Shown here in pieces: positions 8,291 through 17,313 of a stretch of 33,192 nt of DNA (the stretch's first letter is position 1; the number at the start of each line of letters is the position of its first letter). The DNA is from Candidatus Minthousia equi (GTDB taxonomy: Bacteria > Bacteroidota > Bacteroidia > Bacteroidales > Bacteroidaceae). Location of the stretch: contig JAGHTY010000041.1 of assembly GCA_018065125.1 (NCBI GenBank), forward strand, positions 1-33,192, given 5' to 3'. Below the pieces are notes generated by a model, which saw nothing but the letters and a program-made list of their open reading frames with translations, was not told where the DNA came from and did not search any database. Position numbers and translations under genes: made by a program.

Positions 8291-10552
8291 ATGAAAAGAC
8301 ATTTCATACATACAACAATGTTCCTCGCTTCGCTATACGCTTTCACAGCGTGTAGCGACGAGACATTGGTGCAACAAACAGACGAACAAGAAAAAACAGC
8401 CATCTCCCTCTCTGTAGGGGGTGTTGATGGTGCTGCAGCTACACGTGCTGTTATAACAGATAAAGATTCTAGACCATTTGAAAAATTCCCTTCAGGAACC
8501 AACATTTATATGGTAATGAAAAGTCAATACGTTGCATTACCAGACCCAAACGGATTTGCAGGTGAGCAAGCAACAAAATACTCTGTAACTGCAGGAACCG
8601 CTGATGCAGAAGGGAAAGTTGTTTTTGAAGGAAACAGAATAAGATATTGGGATGATATACATGCACGTTGTTCTAACTTAAGTATCTGGGCAATTGCATG
8701 TCCAGGGGCAAATCCTTGTTTTAATGGAACAACCTATAATGACAACACCATTAAATTTAATACTACAACAGGTTTAACCCCCTGGCAAACTACGGCAATT
8801 ACAGCTACTAGCATTGAGTGGAATGTTCCAAACGCAGGTTCAACAGAGAAGCATCAGACAGAAGCAACTTGCAAAAACAGAGATCTTGTTTTTAGCAATA
8901 ACCTTGTAGATTATACAGAAAACTCAGGAACCGATAGACGATTAAAGTTTAACGTAGGAGAAAGAAAGTTTAATGGTGGAGAGTTGGTGTTCTATCGTGC
9001 TATGTCTAAAATCACCATTAACATCAATATTGGAGATGGTTTCTTAGGAACAGGAGATTTTAGGTTTACTGGCGGTGGTACAGATGATAAGAATATCCGT
9101 TTGCACTACTTCAATATTTGGGGTAAATTTAATGTTGCAACAGGAGAGTTTACAGAAGTAAACAAACCATACGGTAGTTCAACTGGCCATGCAGACATCA
9201 ACTCAATGTGGAACCATAGCGAAACACCTGTTGTTGAAACGGATAAGCCAGCTTATACCCTTGAGGCATTAACCCTTCCATATTGTTCTGCAGATACAAA
9301 AACTATCAAAGGAAGCGTATTTACCAATTCTACAGATGATAAAGCTATTGAATTCTATATTGACAACAGCAAATACATTGTATCCAGGGCGCAATTACTT
9401 AAAGCTTTAATAGATAATGGCAATACTGCAGATTCTGATGATGAAATAAAGATGGAAGCTGGCAAGAACTACATCTTTACCTTCACTGTTGGCAAGCAAA
9501 AAATCAATAAAATAACTGCTCAGGTAGCAGATTGGGAAGAAGTCACTGCTGATGAGTTTGCACCATCTAATGCACGAATCAAGATTAAAGTTGAAGAACG
9601 TGGCACAGAACAAACCTCTAATCTGAATATCTTCCGTGGATTAAACGAAGCATCAAGCATCGATGATGCTTGGGAAAGCTATGATTGGAACACACCAACG
9701 TATGAAAACATTGGTGCAACCTACGACGCATCAGGTCAATGGACATCAGATAAGTTCTGGGAAAGCAATAAGCATTTCTATCATTTTCGTTCATTAATGC
9801 CTAATACTGTAGCATTAGAGAGCGACAACAAGAGCGTGGATTTAACTTCTGCAGTAAGTTATACCGATGTTCTTTGGGGTGCTCCAATGATTGATGATGG
9901 TGATAATGAGACAGCAGGTTCATTTAAATGGAACTATGGCCCAACAACAAATGGTTTTGATGGAAAAGATGGCGCAACAAACCACCAAATATACAAAGCC
10001 ATCGGTCCTACAAACGACCGCATCAAGTTGATTATGTTCCACATGATGAGTGATTTGACAATTAAACTTCAAACCACAGCCGGAACTGATGCTGTTGATT
10101 TTGGTACAGGTACAGGTGAAAGCGTAACAAAGGTTGAATTGGTTGACTATAAAGCAAATGGTAAGTTACAGCTAGGAAATGGCTTGGTTACTGCAACTGG
10201 CGATGCTGGCGTGAGTGTTATTTCTAACACAGTAAATAGTTCGTCATTAACTTGTACTTACGGAGCTATTCCACAAGATCTTACAAATGTTAAGTTGAGA
10301 ATTACAACCGCCGATGGTAACCAATACATCGTTAACATGGGTGAAAGAGTTGCTACAGCTGTTCCTACAGAGACTAATCTCAATAATCCATATACGCTAT
10401 CTAACGACACATACGCTATTAACCGTTGGTATCCTGGATACAAATATATCTATACCTTTACTTTGAAGAAGACTGGTATTACCGATATTACAGCAACCAT
10501 CGTAAATTGGGAAACCGTTACAGCCGACCCAGATGACGTTTATATTAAGTAA
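8291..10552 (+). CDS. Double-domain fimbrillin lipoprotein 2
   Basis: This 753-residue lipoprotein has lipobox FTAC (Cys21) and processing motif Thr-Arg-Ala (Arg52). The first half contains RYWDDIHARCSNLSIWAIA, aligning closely with the RYWDD block of the preceding protein, then FYRAMSKITININIGDGF and the closing block NYIFTFTVGKQKINKITAQV at about 390-410, the same residue number as in its neighbour. The second half has VLWGAPM, FHMMSDLTIKLQTT and ends with YIYTFTLKKTGITDITATI followed by VNWETVTAD. The co-linear motifs indicate that it and the 5844 gene arose by tandem duplication. The next gene, a toxin-like gene, starts only 9 nt after the stop. It is inferred to be a secreted, processed pilus subunit at the cell surface. 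Confidence 0.8.
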   Translation: MKRHFIHTTMFLASLYAFTACSDETLVQQTDEQEKTAISLSVGGVDGAAATRAVITDKDSRPFEKFPSGTNIYMVMKSQYVALPDPNGFAGEQATKYSVTAGTADAEGKVVFEGNRIRYWDDIHARCSNLSIWAIACPGANPCFNGTTYNDNTIKFNTTTGLTPWQTTAITATSIEWNVPNAGSTEKHQTEATCKNRDLVFSNNLVDYTENSGTDRRLKFNVGERKFNGGELVFYRAMSKITININIGDGFLGTGDFRFTGGGTDDKNIRLHYFNIWGKFNVATGEFTEVNKPYGSSTGHADINSMWNHSETPVVETDKPAYTLEALTLPYCSADTKTIKGSVFTNSTDDKAIEFYIDNSKYIVSRAQLLKALIDNGNTADSDDEIKMEAGKNYIFTFTVGKQKINKITAQVADWEEVTADEFAPSNARIKIKVEERGTEQTSNLNIFRGLNEASSIDDAWESYDWNTPTYENIGATYDASGQWTSDKFWESNKHFYHFRSLMPNTVALESDNKSVDLTSAVSYTDVLWGAPMIDDGDNETAGSFKWNYGPTTNGFDGKDGATNHQIYKAIGPTNDRIKLIMFHMMSDLTIKLQTTAGTDAVDFGTGTGESVTKVELVDYKANGKLQLGNGLVTATGDAGVSVISNTVNSSSLTCTYGAIPQDLTNVKLRITTADGNQYIVNMGERVATAVPTETNLNNPYTLSNDTYAINRWYPGYKYIYTFTLKKTGITDITATIVNWETVTADPDDVYIK

Positions 10553-10561
10553 AAAAAACAT

Positions 10562-10903
10562 ATGCGAAAGACAAAACAAGAAGTAGAAGCTTTTCTTCAG
10601 CAATTCCTACCTAAATTTAGTATTTGGGGGATAGTCTTTCTTGACAGAGAAAAAAACAAGAAAGCCATTGAAGAATTAGATCTAGCTCCTATTGCTCGTG
10701 AGCCTATCGTAAAAAGTATAACTACGGATGACTACATCGATACTTTAACAGACATTACTAGTTGGGGTGAGATGTGGGTTTTTGGAAAAGATTTTCAAGA
10801 TGTTGAGTTGTACATAAAGATTGCATTGGGTAATCCTAACAACAAAACAATTTGTATCTCTTTCCATAAAGCTGAGCATCCACTAAATTATGCATTTAAG
10901 TAA
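10562..10903 (+). CDS. MqsR-like toxin (putative mRNA interferase)
   Basis: This 113-residue cytoplasmic protein has no signal peptide. Its C-terminal two thirds align by eye with Escherichia coli MqsR. PIVKSITTDD parallels DFYKSMTTYS, so Lys51 matches the catalytic Lys56. VELYIKIA parallels GQVYLKIT, so Tyr84 matches Tyr81. CISFHK parallels IVSFKEK, with His102/Lys103 near Lys96. The Gln68 position falls on Gly69 or Glu70, so one residue tied to activity is not conserved. MqsR cleaves mRNA, mainly at GCU, but substrate and activity cannot be assumed here. The toxin-first gene order matches mqsRA. It lies 9 nt after a fimbrillin gene, with no promoter core in the gap, so it probably rides on the pilus transcript. 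Confidence 0.7.
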   Translation: MRKTKQEVEAFLQQFLPKFSIWGIVFLDREKNKKAIEELDLAPIAREPIVKSITTDDYIDTLTDITSWGEMWVFGKDFQDVELYIKIALGNPNNKTICISFHKAEHPLNYAFK

Positions 10904-10914
10904 TAAACATTAAT

Positions 10915-11196
10915 ATGGAGAAATACGTAGACATGAAAAGTCCTTTCACTGGTGGAAAAGTAAAAGAAGTATCCACTACAGAAGAAAGGAATTACAAGGG
11001 CAAGACATACATTGTCCATGTACGCTACTATGTCTGCGAAGATACAGGCGAACAATTTACAACAACAGAGCAAGATCAAGAATGGTACGACGAAATGGTA
11101 CTGCTGGCATCACAAGGCAAATACCAGGAAATTGTTAACCAAGAAAATTGTTCAATCGTTGCAGAGTCAGAAACAAATTATCCTTCAAAGGAATAA
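10915..11196 (+). CDS. MqsA-like antitoxin, N-terminal domain only
   Basis: This 93-residue protein follows the toxin gene by 11 nt. From Met7 the sequence MKSPFTGGKVKEV, then a strand-rich stretch, then YYVCEDTGEQFTTTEQD matches the N-terminal domain of MqsA-type antitoxins, in which the first block is CPxC and the second CxxC. Here Ser and Thr replace the first pair and only one Cys remains (the C of VCEDTGEQF), so zinc binding is unlikely. Related Bacteroidota antitoxins also carry SPFTGG and CEDTGEQFTTTE, usually followed by an Xre-type HTH. In this protein nothing HTH-like follows residue 65, so DNA binding and autoregulation are probably lost. In MqsA the N-terminal domain binds and blocks the toxin. 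The start may be 10915 or Met7 at 10933. The stop is 4 nt before the next fimbrillin ATG. Confidence 0.65.
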   Translation: MEKYVDMKSPFTGGKVKEVSTTEERNYKGKTYIVHVRYYVCEDTGEQFTTTEQDQEWYDEMVLLASQGKYQEIVNQENCSIVAESETNYPSKE

Positions 11197-11200
11197 TAAT

Positions 11201-13258
11201 ATGATTAGAAAACATAACATAACCGCTACACTGGCATTGGCAGCATTCCTTACTGCTTGTAGCAGCGAGGAAACCTCTCCTACCTATACTGTAGGCGAGG
11301 CAGATAATGACATTGTGTTAAGTGCTGGTATAACCGAAGGTGGTGCAGGTGTTGCTACACGTGCAGCTGAGGATCATCATACCACTCCAGGACACCTTAA
11401 CTTTACCTCTGGTACAGGTTTGGCACTGCAAGTAAGTGGTACTTGGACAGGTAAAAATGCTGAAAACAAGGTAACCCAAACAACAACAGGTACAACAGGA
11501 GACAAAACTGGAGCAAATAACCTTCACAACGAGGTTTCCATAAACCCACAACTGTACTGGGACGATTATGGAACAGCCGACCCTGGCAACACTGCAGGTC
11601 GTGCAGCAGGTCTTACTATCTATGGCGCAGCTGTAAATGGTGAGGCTGCACCTACAGTTGCTAATGACAAATGGAATGGTGGTTTAGCATGGAATGTAGG
11701 AACTCCCACAACTGGCGTTATCAACCAGAACACAACAGATTTCTGGAAAAAACAAGACCTGCTTACCTCTAACAACGTAACAGCAGAAACTGGTCAAGAT
11801 GGTACCTATAAGTTTGACCAAAGAAATAATGGTAAACTCCTTGAGTTCACCCACGCTATGACCAAGGTCACTGTTAATCTAAAAGCAGGTGAAGGCTTCC
11901 CTGGTTGGAGTACATCAACCCCAGATGGTGGTGCTTTCCAAACTGCGCCAACTGTTACTCTGCTTGGTTTTAACTACACAGGTACAGTAAATATTATAGG
12001 TAAAGAATCAACTCCAACAGCAGCAACAACTAACATTACAGCACACTTAGCTGATGGTGGTGCTGCACACACTGCTACCTACGATGCATTGGTGTTCCCA
12101 GGAAACAAGTTTGCAGATACTGATGAAATCCTGAAAATCAATGCTGACGGCAATGAATACTTTGTAACTGCAAAACTAATCAACGATGCTAACACCGCTA
12201 CTGACGACGAATTTGAGCAGGCAAAGAACTATGTACTTAACATTACCGTTAACAAAACAAAGATAGAAACAATTACTGCAACTATAGTAAACTGGTCTGA
12301 TGTAAAGGCTGCAACCGAAACACCTAAAATCAACATCAGTGCAAACTATGGTCAAGAAATGACAGATGCTAATGCATTCAAGCACGACTTTGATTTCTAT
12401 CGTAGCGAAACCATAAATGCTAATTATTCAAAAGATGCTATTGTTACGTATTCTGTAGTAGATAGTAAAAATACATATACCCTATCTACACCATTGTACT
12501 GGCCTACTCACAATACACATTACTTCTTCCGTGGAGTGTTCCCAACAGGCGTAACAGTAACAGACAATTCTGTAATTGCAGTAACTAACACGGCATATAC
12601 CGCAGAATCTAATCCATCTGATCTAGCAATAGGTTTCCCTAGACCAACTATAGATAATGAAAGTTGTGGAAATTCTACACACAACAAGAAATGGTATGAA
12701 GATGGTATCTGTGCTACTGAAGGCGAAATCCGCATGAACTTCCAATATGTAATGTCACAGGTTGAAGTTCGTCTAACTACAAATACAGGTGAAACAGATG
12801 CTGTAAATTTGGCGAATGCTAAGGTTGAAATCGTAAATGGTTATACCGCAGGTAATATTAACTTGTCTGATGGAAGTGCTACTCCAACAGGAGATAAGGA
12901 TGATTACACACTTAACCCCATTACTGGTGCCGATCGTGATGGTGTTGCAGCAGCTAATATCCGTCACAGCGCAGTATTACCTCAGGCATTGACATATACC
13001 ACTGCTGGTGCTACCACCAATCTGCGATTCAAGATTACCATTTACAATAGTTCAGATCCTGACGATGTAGATATTTACTACGCCGACATCAATCCTATTC
13101 TAGAAAAGGGTAAATCTACAAAGGTTGCGCCAAACGGAAAGTGGGAAGCTGGCAAGCACTACATCTACAACCTAGATATTCGTAAGACCGCAATAAAAGT
13201 TACCGCTACCCTAACCGACTGGATAACCGTAACTGCTTCAGACAATGTTTGGTTCTAA
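11201..13258 (+). CDS. Double-domain fimbrillin lipoprotein 3
   Basis: The ATG at 11201 is chosen because it gives a proper lipoprotein signal (MIRKHNITATLALAAFLTAC, acceptor Cys20). Upstream in-frame starts would overlap the antitoxin gene and bury the signal. The 685-residue product has the processing motif Thr-Arg-Ala (Arg54), a LYWDDYG block near 115, HAMTKVTVNLKAGEGFPGW, and the closing block NYVLNITVNKTKIETITATI near 340. The second half keeps the fold pattern (YVMSQVEVRLTTNTGE, then a closing YIYNLDIRKTAIKVTATLTD) but has lost the WGAPM motif, reading IGFPRP instead. It is therefore more diverged than the pair upstream of the toxin module. It starts 4 nt after the antitoxin stop and is probably translationally coupled to it. 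Confidence 0.8.
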   Translation: MIRKHNITATLALAAFLTACSSEETSPTYTVGEADNDIVLSAGITEGGAGVATRAAEDHHTTPGHLNFTSGTGLALQVSGTWTGKNAENKVTQTTTGTTGDKTGANNLHNEVSINPQLYWDDYGTADPGNTAGRAAGLTIYGAAVNGEAAPTVANDKWNGGLAWNVGTPTTGVINQNTTDFWKKQDLLTSNNVTAETGQDGTYKFDQRNNGKLLEFTHAMTKVTVNLKAGEGFPGWSTSTPDGGAFQTAPTVTLLGFNYTGTVNIIGKESTPTAATTNITAHLADGGAAHTATYDALVFPGNKFADTDEILKINADGNEYFVTAKLINDANTATDDEFEQAKNYVLNITVNKTKIETITATIVNWSDVKAATETPKINISANYGQEMTDANAFKHDFDFYRSETINANYSKDAIVTYSVVDSKNTYTLSTPLYWPTHNTHYFFRGVFPTGVTVTDNSVIAVTNTAYTAESNPSDLAIGFPRPTIDNESCGNSTHNKKWYEDGICATEGEIRMNFQYVMSQVEVRLTTNTGETDAVNLANAKVEIVNGYTAGNINLSDGSATPTGDKDDYTLNPITGADRDGVAAANIRHSAVLPQALTYTTAGATTNLRFKITIYNSSDPDDVDIYYADINPILEKGKSTKVAPNGKWEAGKHYIYNLDIRKTAIKVTATLTDWITVTASDNVWF

Positions 13259-13269
13259 ATAATGAGAAT

Positions 13270-15405
13270 ATGAAGATAAAACATTTAAATATAGCCCTAC
13301 TTGCATTGCTCACAGCATCGTGTGCTGATGAAGTAACAACTTCACAGAACGATTTTCTTGAGGGCAATGAAAAGACTCCTATCAAGGTATCGGCATTGCT
13401 CGATGTGCAGAAAGCACAAACCCGTGCTGCTGACAAAACATTCGACAATAATGATCAGATAATAGCATATTTCCGTCATGTTACTTGGGATGGATCTACC
13501 GGAGCAAGAACTTCTGTTGCGGCAGATAAAGCACCATTGTTGGTAACCTTTACCAAGGGCAGTACCGCTATGACTAATTATTCTGGTAGCGATATTACTC
13601 CTATCGGCACAGGTGTGGCATTGGGCTTGAAATCTACAAACACACAGCAAGCAACTGATCTAACAGCAACTCCTACCCTTTACTGGGATGATTTCAGTAA
13701 CTCTGCAAGTGCAGCTACAGATCTTCGCACCACAGGACATTACCTCCAGTCATACTATGGCTATTGTTACAATGGTGGAACACCTTCTACTGCATTGGCA
13801 CAAGCAGATGGAACCCTTGGCTGGACAGTTGCACAAAATCAGAGCGCAGGCTTTAAGACAAGCGACTTGCTTTGGTCATACGAACAAACTCCTGTAGCTT
13901 ATTCACACGCAACCTTCGGTGGAGGTACAGAACACGGACAGATTATCCTCCCATACACCCATGCTATGAGTAAGGTAACAGTCGAGGTAATTTGTGATGA
14001 AGGCTTTGAGACTACAAAGAATAACTTCCAGAACGCTTCGGTGGTACTGAAGAACATGAATACTGTAGCATCGCTTACTGCACCTACAGGAACAATCACT
14101 GCTGTACCTGGCTATGGTGATGCAAATGTAAAGGACGTTACATCTCAACCAATTGCAGATGCTACAACTCCAAACGTAAAGTACTCGTTTGCTGCACTCA
14201 TTGCACCAACTGTTATGAAAGCAGGACAGTTCCTTGCAGAAATCAATAATGTAGATGGTAACAACTACAAGGTTAATCTAACCGATGATATTCTTGACAC
14301 ATCTGCAGATAACGACTGGGCAAGCAAACTAAAGAATTATAATGCTACAGATGGTGGTACTACCCTACCAGGTGTAAACTACCTCATCACCATTACCATC
14401 AAAAAACAAGAAATCTCTGTTCAAGCTTTAATCAAGGATTGGGACACAGTTTCTGCTACTGGTGTAGGTGAAATTAACTTTGCAACCGATGTAAAGACCA
14501 TAGTAAATGATGAAGCTTACGGAACAGATGCTCACACTGCTACATTCGATCTTTACAAGAAAGCAGAAAGTGCTACTGGATATGGCACAAAGGCTACTAC
14601 CGCAACTTGGGATGCTGTAAATAGTGTTTGGACATACAGCCCTACTATCTATTGGCAGAACAAGGACGACAAGGAACATTTCCGTGCGCTGTCGGGTGCA
14701 AAAGCAGATGATACAGCTACACCTGCAAACGAGTCTTTAACTATGGAAAACGGTCGTGATGTGCTGTGGGGAACTACCACAAAGCATACAGGCAAGGACA
14801 TTGATGATGCAAATTACTCATACAATGAAGGTGATGCTATCAATCCTCGCACAACGGATGTTCCATTGGTGTTCCGTCATAGCATGGCTAAGATCACCAT
14901 TAGCTTGGTTGATGAATTAAAAGACGAACTTGATGATGATGCAAAGCTTGATTTAACGAATGCAACCATCCAGTTGACAAACCTTGCTACTGGTGGTACA
15001 ATCGAACTTCATGAGGGTACTATCACCCCATCTGCTACAGTAACAGAAGTGTTCTCTAAGGACGAAACTTCTGATCCTAAACGCATGGGCTTCTATGCAG
15101 CTAAAGAGAATGGTACAGCAACCGCTTATGACGCAGAACTTACCATTAAGGACTATCCTGTCATCCCTCAAACAATTGGCGATGATGCACGCATTATCAT
15201 TACCTTGGCTGATGGTACACGCTACAGTGCTCAGCTCAATCTTTGTGAAGTAAAGGATAGCACTACTCCTATTGAAGAATGGAAACAAGGTACACACTAT
15301 AACTATGAAATTACCCTAAGCAAGGATCACATTACCTTCCGCGCACTTATTGAAAAATGGAATGAAGAAGAAGGTGGTGGTAAGGCTACACTTGAATGGG
15401 ATTAA
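13270..15405 (+). CDS. Double-domain fimbrillin lipoprotein 4
   Basis: The start is set at ATG 13270, giving MKIKHLNIALLALLTASC with acceptor Cys18. An in-frame TTG at 13249 would overlap the previous gene and precede a poor signal. The 711-residue protein has Thr-Arg-Ala with Arg52, a TLYWDDFS motif, HAMSKVTVEVICDEGF, a first closing block NYLITITIKKQEISVQALI near 370, then a second half with YWQNKDDKEHFRAL, VLWGTTTKH, FRHSMAKITISL and the closing block YNYEITLSKDHITFRALIE. It is the fourth double-domain paralog. The closing strands of both halves end in ALI(K/E)xW, unlike the AT(L/I) of the others, so the two halves have co-evolved or been homogenised. The gene begins 11 nt after its neighbour. 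Confidence 0.8.
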   Translation: MKIKHLNIALLALLTASCADEVTTSQNDFLEGNEKTPIKVSALLDVQKAQTRAADKTFDNNDQIIAYFRHVTWDGSTGARTSVAADKAPLLVTFTKGSTAMTNYSGSDITPIGTGVALGLKSTNTQQATDLTATPTLYWDDFSNSASAATDLRTTGHYLQSYYGYCYNGGTPSTALAQADGTLGWTVAQNQSAGFKTSDLLWSYEQTPVAYSHATFGGGTEHGQIILPYTHAMSKVTVEVICDEGFETTKNNFQNASVVLKNMNTVASLTAPTGTITAVPGYGDANVKDVTSQPIADATTPNVKYSFAALIAPTVMKAGQFLAEINNVDGNNYKVNLTDDILDTSADNDWASKLKNYNATDGGTTLPGVNYLITITIKKQEISVQALIKDWDTVSATGVGEINFATDVKTIVNDEAYGTDAHTATFDLYKKAESATGYGTKATTATWDAVNSVWTYSPTIYWQNKDDKEHFRALSGAKADDTATPANESLTMENGRDVLWGTTTKHTGKDIDDANYSYNEGDAINPRTTDVPLVFRHSMAKITISLVDELKDELDDDAKLDLTNATIQLTNLATGGTIELHEGTITPSATVTEVFSKDETSDPKRMGFYAAKENGTATAYDAELTIKDYPVIPQTIGDDARIIITLADGTRYSAQLNLCEVKDSTTPIEEWKQGTHYNYEITLSKDHITFRALIEKWNEEEGGGKATLEWD

Positions 15406-15435
15406 GTTCAACAGTGAAGAAATAAACATTGAATT

Positions 15436-17313
15436 GTGAAATCGATATTTAGATACATATTTCCCCTGGTAGTAGCAGCACCTGTTCTGGTAGCATGCGC
15501 TGACGACCTTATAGTCAACAATGGAAATGATCCTTCTGTTGATGACAAAGGCCTAGGTGAACTAGTGCTATTCTCGGCAGGAAGTACAGAAAATACTACC
15601 ACACGTGCTAGCGTTATCCCCTACATGGAGCAAGAAGGCCGTTTTGTGTGCAAGATGTTCTATCATGCTGGTGCTACTGATACCGATGCCAGTCCATTTG
15701 ATACCATCTCTACCCCTATCACCTCTTGGCTTCGTGTAAACGATAATGAAGGTAATTCTGTATATTGGAAGAACGACTTCGACATGGAAGGCGTAGACAA
15801 GAATCATCAGGACTATATCGACTATGGTTTCGACTCACGCGCTCAGTATTTCTACTGGCGTAACCGTTTAGACCATATTTTCCTGGGCTTTACCGACTAT
15901 AACAAGCTAAAGAGTAACACCTACGGCACAGAACAAGGCAAGCTGTTCATGTATCCCGAGCACGATGGCGTGAAGAAAACAAAGACAGGAACCGAGGAAC
16001 ATTGGACCCCTGTATCATATCGAGTTTTGCAATTCAAGACCATTCAGGTAGATAATCCCGACTATAACGAGGAAGATGCTGAAAAACAAGGTGAAGCATA
16101 TACTGTTCCTAAGACTATCGACAAGCTGGTTTACAATGGAATGACAACCACCAGTTCATATCCTGGTATATATGGTGAAGATCAAGCACACCACTATCTG
16201 GCATATTCATATTCAGATAACGTTAGCACCGCTACCCTAAACAAGATAAAGGAAATGACCAGTCATATGTCCGACGACGATAAGGCGTTGCTATACGCAG
16301 ACTTAGAGCGTCATGGCTATACTACTCCCGAAACCACTGCAGAAGGAACATTCAAGGACTACGAATGGGAAATGTGGTTCAATGAGCAGAAAGTTGACCC
16401 TGATACTAAATGTGCTGATCTGTCCGACGCCACAACAGTTATCTTCTGTAGCAGGTTGAAGCAGGAAATAGAGGATATTATTGCTGTTGCTCCTGCTAAC
16501 ACATTCGACCTTACCCGCAAGGATGGCATGACCAGCATTACCGATCAGCCCGACCCATTGATTGCGCTCACAAAGATGAAGCCAACAGGTGCAACACAGG
16601 AGGCAAACCGTGTACGTCTGTACTTCAAGCACCAGTTCTCACAGATTCAGGTGAACCTTACCAATGCCGAGAATACAGCAGAGTTAAAGTCAGAAAACAT
16701 CGTAAGCGTGGAGTTGCTTGGTGTATCAAAGAAAGGTTATGTATTTACCAATATCAACCCTAACGGAACACAGATTCCACCAACCTACGACCCTGTGGTA
16801 ATCAGTCAGTACACCGAGGCACAACTAAAGAAAAACCAATATGGAACATCTTTCAACATGTTCGATATGGGTGATACAAAACCTACTACCTCATTGAAAT
16901 CATTCAATGCCATTGCTTTCGGACAGCTTCAGGCTATCCGTATCACATGGCAAGAAGATGCTACAACTGATACATATACAGAAGAGACAGCAGCACTGGA
17001 GAATAAAAAACACCTTGTTGCAGATACCAGTGGCAAGAAACCAGGTGAGGATGGCTACACAACCACATACGAAGCAGATTACACACCTGTATCGGCCGGA
17101 CAAGTCATACCTCCTGTAAAACACGTGGCTACCTACAAGATTACCGTTGACGATCGTGGCAACTCTTTGGTTAACCTGAAAAGCGGTTTCCGCTATATGT
17201 ACGACTTTGAGTTGCGTCGTGGTACCATCGCCTTTATCCGTGCTACCATTGACGGATGGTTGTTATCAGATGATTTGAATTACGGAACAAGTGGAACAAT
17301 TAAGAATGAATAA
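15436..17313 (+). CDS. Fimbrillin-like lipoprotein, divergent, GTG start
   Basis: A TGA at 15430-15432 lies in frame just upstream, so translation must begin at GTG 15436, unless the ATT codon between them is used. This start yields a good lipoprotein signal ending LVAC (Cys21). The 625-residue protein has the Thr-Arg-Ala motif (Arg57), a VYWKNDF block and FKHQFSQIQVNLTNAE near 400, matching the 'F-H-xS-xIxVxL' block of fimbrillins. It ends with FRYMYDFELRRGTIAFIRATI and a DGW motif, the fimbrillin closing strand. A roughly 200-residue middle region (about 130-330), rich in Tyr, Asp and Glu, has no counterpart in its neighbours. It overlaps the next gene by 8 nt (ATGAATAA), implying translational coupling. 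It could be an adaptor between shaft and tip, but this is inference from position only. Confidence 0.75.
   Translation: MKSIFRYIFPLVVAAPVLVACADDLIVNNGNDPSVDDKGLGELVLFSAGSTENTTTRASVIPYMEQEGRFVCKMFYHAGATDTDASPFDTISTPITSWLRVNDNEGNSVYWKNDFDMEGVDKNHQDYIDYGFDSRAQYFYWRNRLDHIFLGFTDYNKLKSNTYGTEQGKLFMYPEHDGVKKTKTGTEEHWTPVSYRVLQFKTIQVDNPDYNEEDAEKQGEAYTVPKTIDKLVYNGMTTTSSYPGIYGEDQAHHYLAYSYSDNVSTATLNKIKEMTSHMSDDDKALLYADLERHGYTTPETTAEGTFKDYEWEMWFNEQKVDPDTKCADLSDATTVIFCSRLKQEIEDIIAVAPANTFDLTRKDGMTSITDQPDPLIALTKMKPTGATQEANRVRLYFKHQFSQIQVNLTNAENTAELKSENIVSVELLGVSKKGYVFTNINPNGTQIPPTYDPVVISQYTEAQLKKNQYGTSFNMFDMGDTKPTTSLKSFNAIAFGQLQAIRITWQEDATTDTYTEETAALENKKHLVADTSGKKPGEDGYTTTYEADYTPVSAGQVIPPVKHVATYKITVDDRGNSLVNLKSGFRYMYDFELRRGTIAFIRATIDGWLLSDDLNYGTSGTIKNE

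Noticed and set aside
11012-11200. N-terminal extension of the third double-domain fimbrillin
   Set aside because: It overlaps the antitoxin-like gene and would place 63 polar residues before a perfect lipoprotein signal at 11201.
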